Of a stretch of DNA of 64,000 bases, positions 63,607 to 64,000 are shown piece by piece. Made by a program: the position numbers and the translations under genes. How positions within the stretch are numbered: the stretch's first letter is position 1; every line of letters starts with the position of its first letter. The notes beneath the pieces were generated by a model. The model was not told the origin of the DNA and made no database searches. It saw nothing but the letters and a program-made list of their open reading frames with translations. Source of the DNA: Eutreptiella sp. 'Long Island Sound 2002' (lineage: Eukaryota; Euglenozoa; Euglenophyceae; Eutreptiales; Eutreptiaceae). The stretch spans positions 31,503,380 to 31,567,379 of the forward strand of contig OZ038398.1 in assembly GCA_964036045.1 (NCBI GenBank), read 5' to 3'.

Positions 63607-64000
63607 AGTACTCCCCAGCTCTACTCACGGGCTGGGTGCCGGGTGCGAAGCCCCCGACGACAGGGCCCGGGCGCTGCCGATAGGCGGTGTACTAACAGTG
63701 TCGGGTGCGCGCACGTCCCAGTGCCAAGCACCATCCCCAGGGACCCCGCGGCCCCTAGTACCGGCCGCCTTGGCCCTGGGAACGGTCAGCGACCCTCCGT
63801 AGAGGACGGCTGACCAAGCCTCCCCCTCCTCTCTTCCCCTACGCGCCCGCCCACGCACCAGCCCACGCAGGAGCCCGGACATGCGCCCCCCCCGCGCCTT
63901 TGCCCCACCCACAGGGCCCTCTGCCCCAACTCCATCCCACACACCCCCATGCAGCTCTCGGTGCCCCCCATGCACTACCTCCCGCAGCCACTCCGTGCCG
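63605..64000. other. C-rich right end with no recognised gene
   Basis: GC-rich DNA with many CCCC runs on the plus strand. Open frames exist on the minus strand (for example 63975-63625, 116 codons, Gly/Arg-rich), but their composition follows base bias and no domain or start context supports them. Confidence 0.5.

Noticed and set aside
63411-63628. Frames reading Cys-Val or Thr-His repeats
   Set aside because: They are translations of the (CA)40 microsatellite.

Overview
The window looks like nuclear DNA of a eukaryote, probably a protist or alga, but the sequence does not fix the taxon. The evidence is a 47-kb decamer satellite, a GC-rich minisatellite, long poly-C/poly-G and (CA)n tracts, no operon structure, and two 2.8-kb intronless genes for large calcium-binding (EF-hand) proteins. 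Genes fill less than 10% of the window.

Layout. (1) 1-46956: one tandem array of about 4,690 copies of a 10-bp unit (TTGATGCAAC on +), running off the left edge. It contains variant blocks, a roughly 2.57-kb higher-order repeat, phase-breaking indels and a degenerate right margin. The very long minus-strand open frames here are a by-product of the 10-bp period, not genes. (2) 46957-47170: a short unique spacer. (3) 47171-49906: about 55 copies of an unrelated 50-bp GC-rich minisatellite, whose open frames are also artefacts. (4) 49907-53015: non-coding DNA with homopolymer tracts and a 650-bp element with 20-bp terminal inverted repeats (51622-52271) that resembles a non-autonomous DNA transposon. 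(5) 53016-63375: a tandem duplication carrying two nearly identical 926-codon genes (53058-55838 and 58674-61454), 5,616 bp apart. They differ at 3 nucleotides and 2 amino acids. (6) 63376-64000: a (CA)40 microsatellite and C-rich DNA with no recognisable gene.

The only genes I support are the two EF-hand genes. Each protein has six modules of about 145-155 residues. Each module pairs a degenerate EF-hand with one canonical calcium loop. Odd and even modules form two distinguishable types, so the protein reads as (A-B)x3 and probably arose by triplication of a two-module ancestor. The similarity between the two loci starts abruptly 42 bp before the ATG, at an AG that follows pyrimidine-rich DNA in both copies, and fades about 1.2 kb past the stop. 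This pattern suggests recent duplication plus gene conversion, with the leader boundary possibly being a splice acceptor.

Most of the interest lies in the repeats: the decamer keeps a nearly invariant GATGCA core, and the unit matches the bZIP composite consensus TGATGxAAx. I found no RNA gene, CRISPR array, virus or complete transposase.
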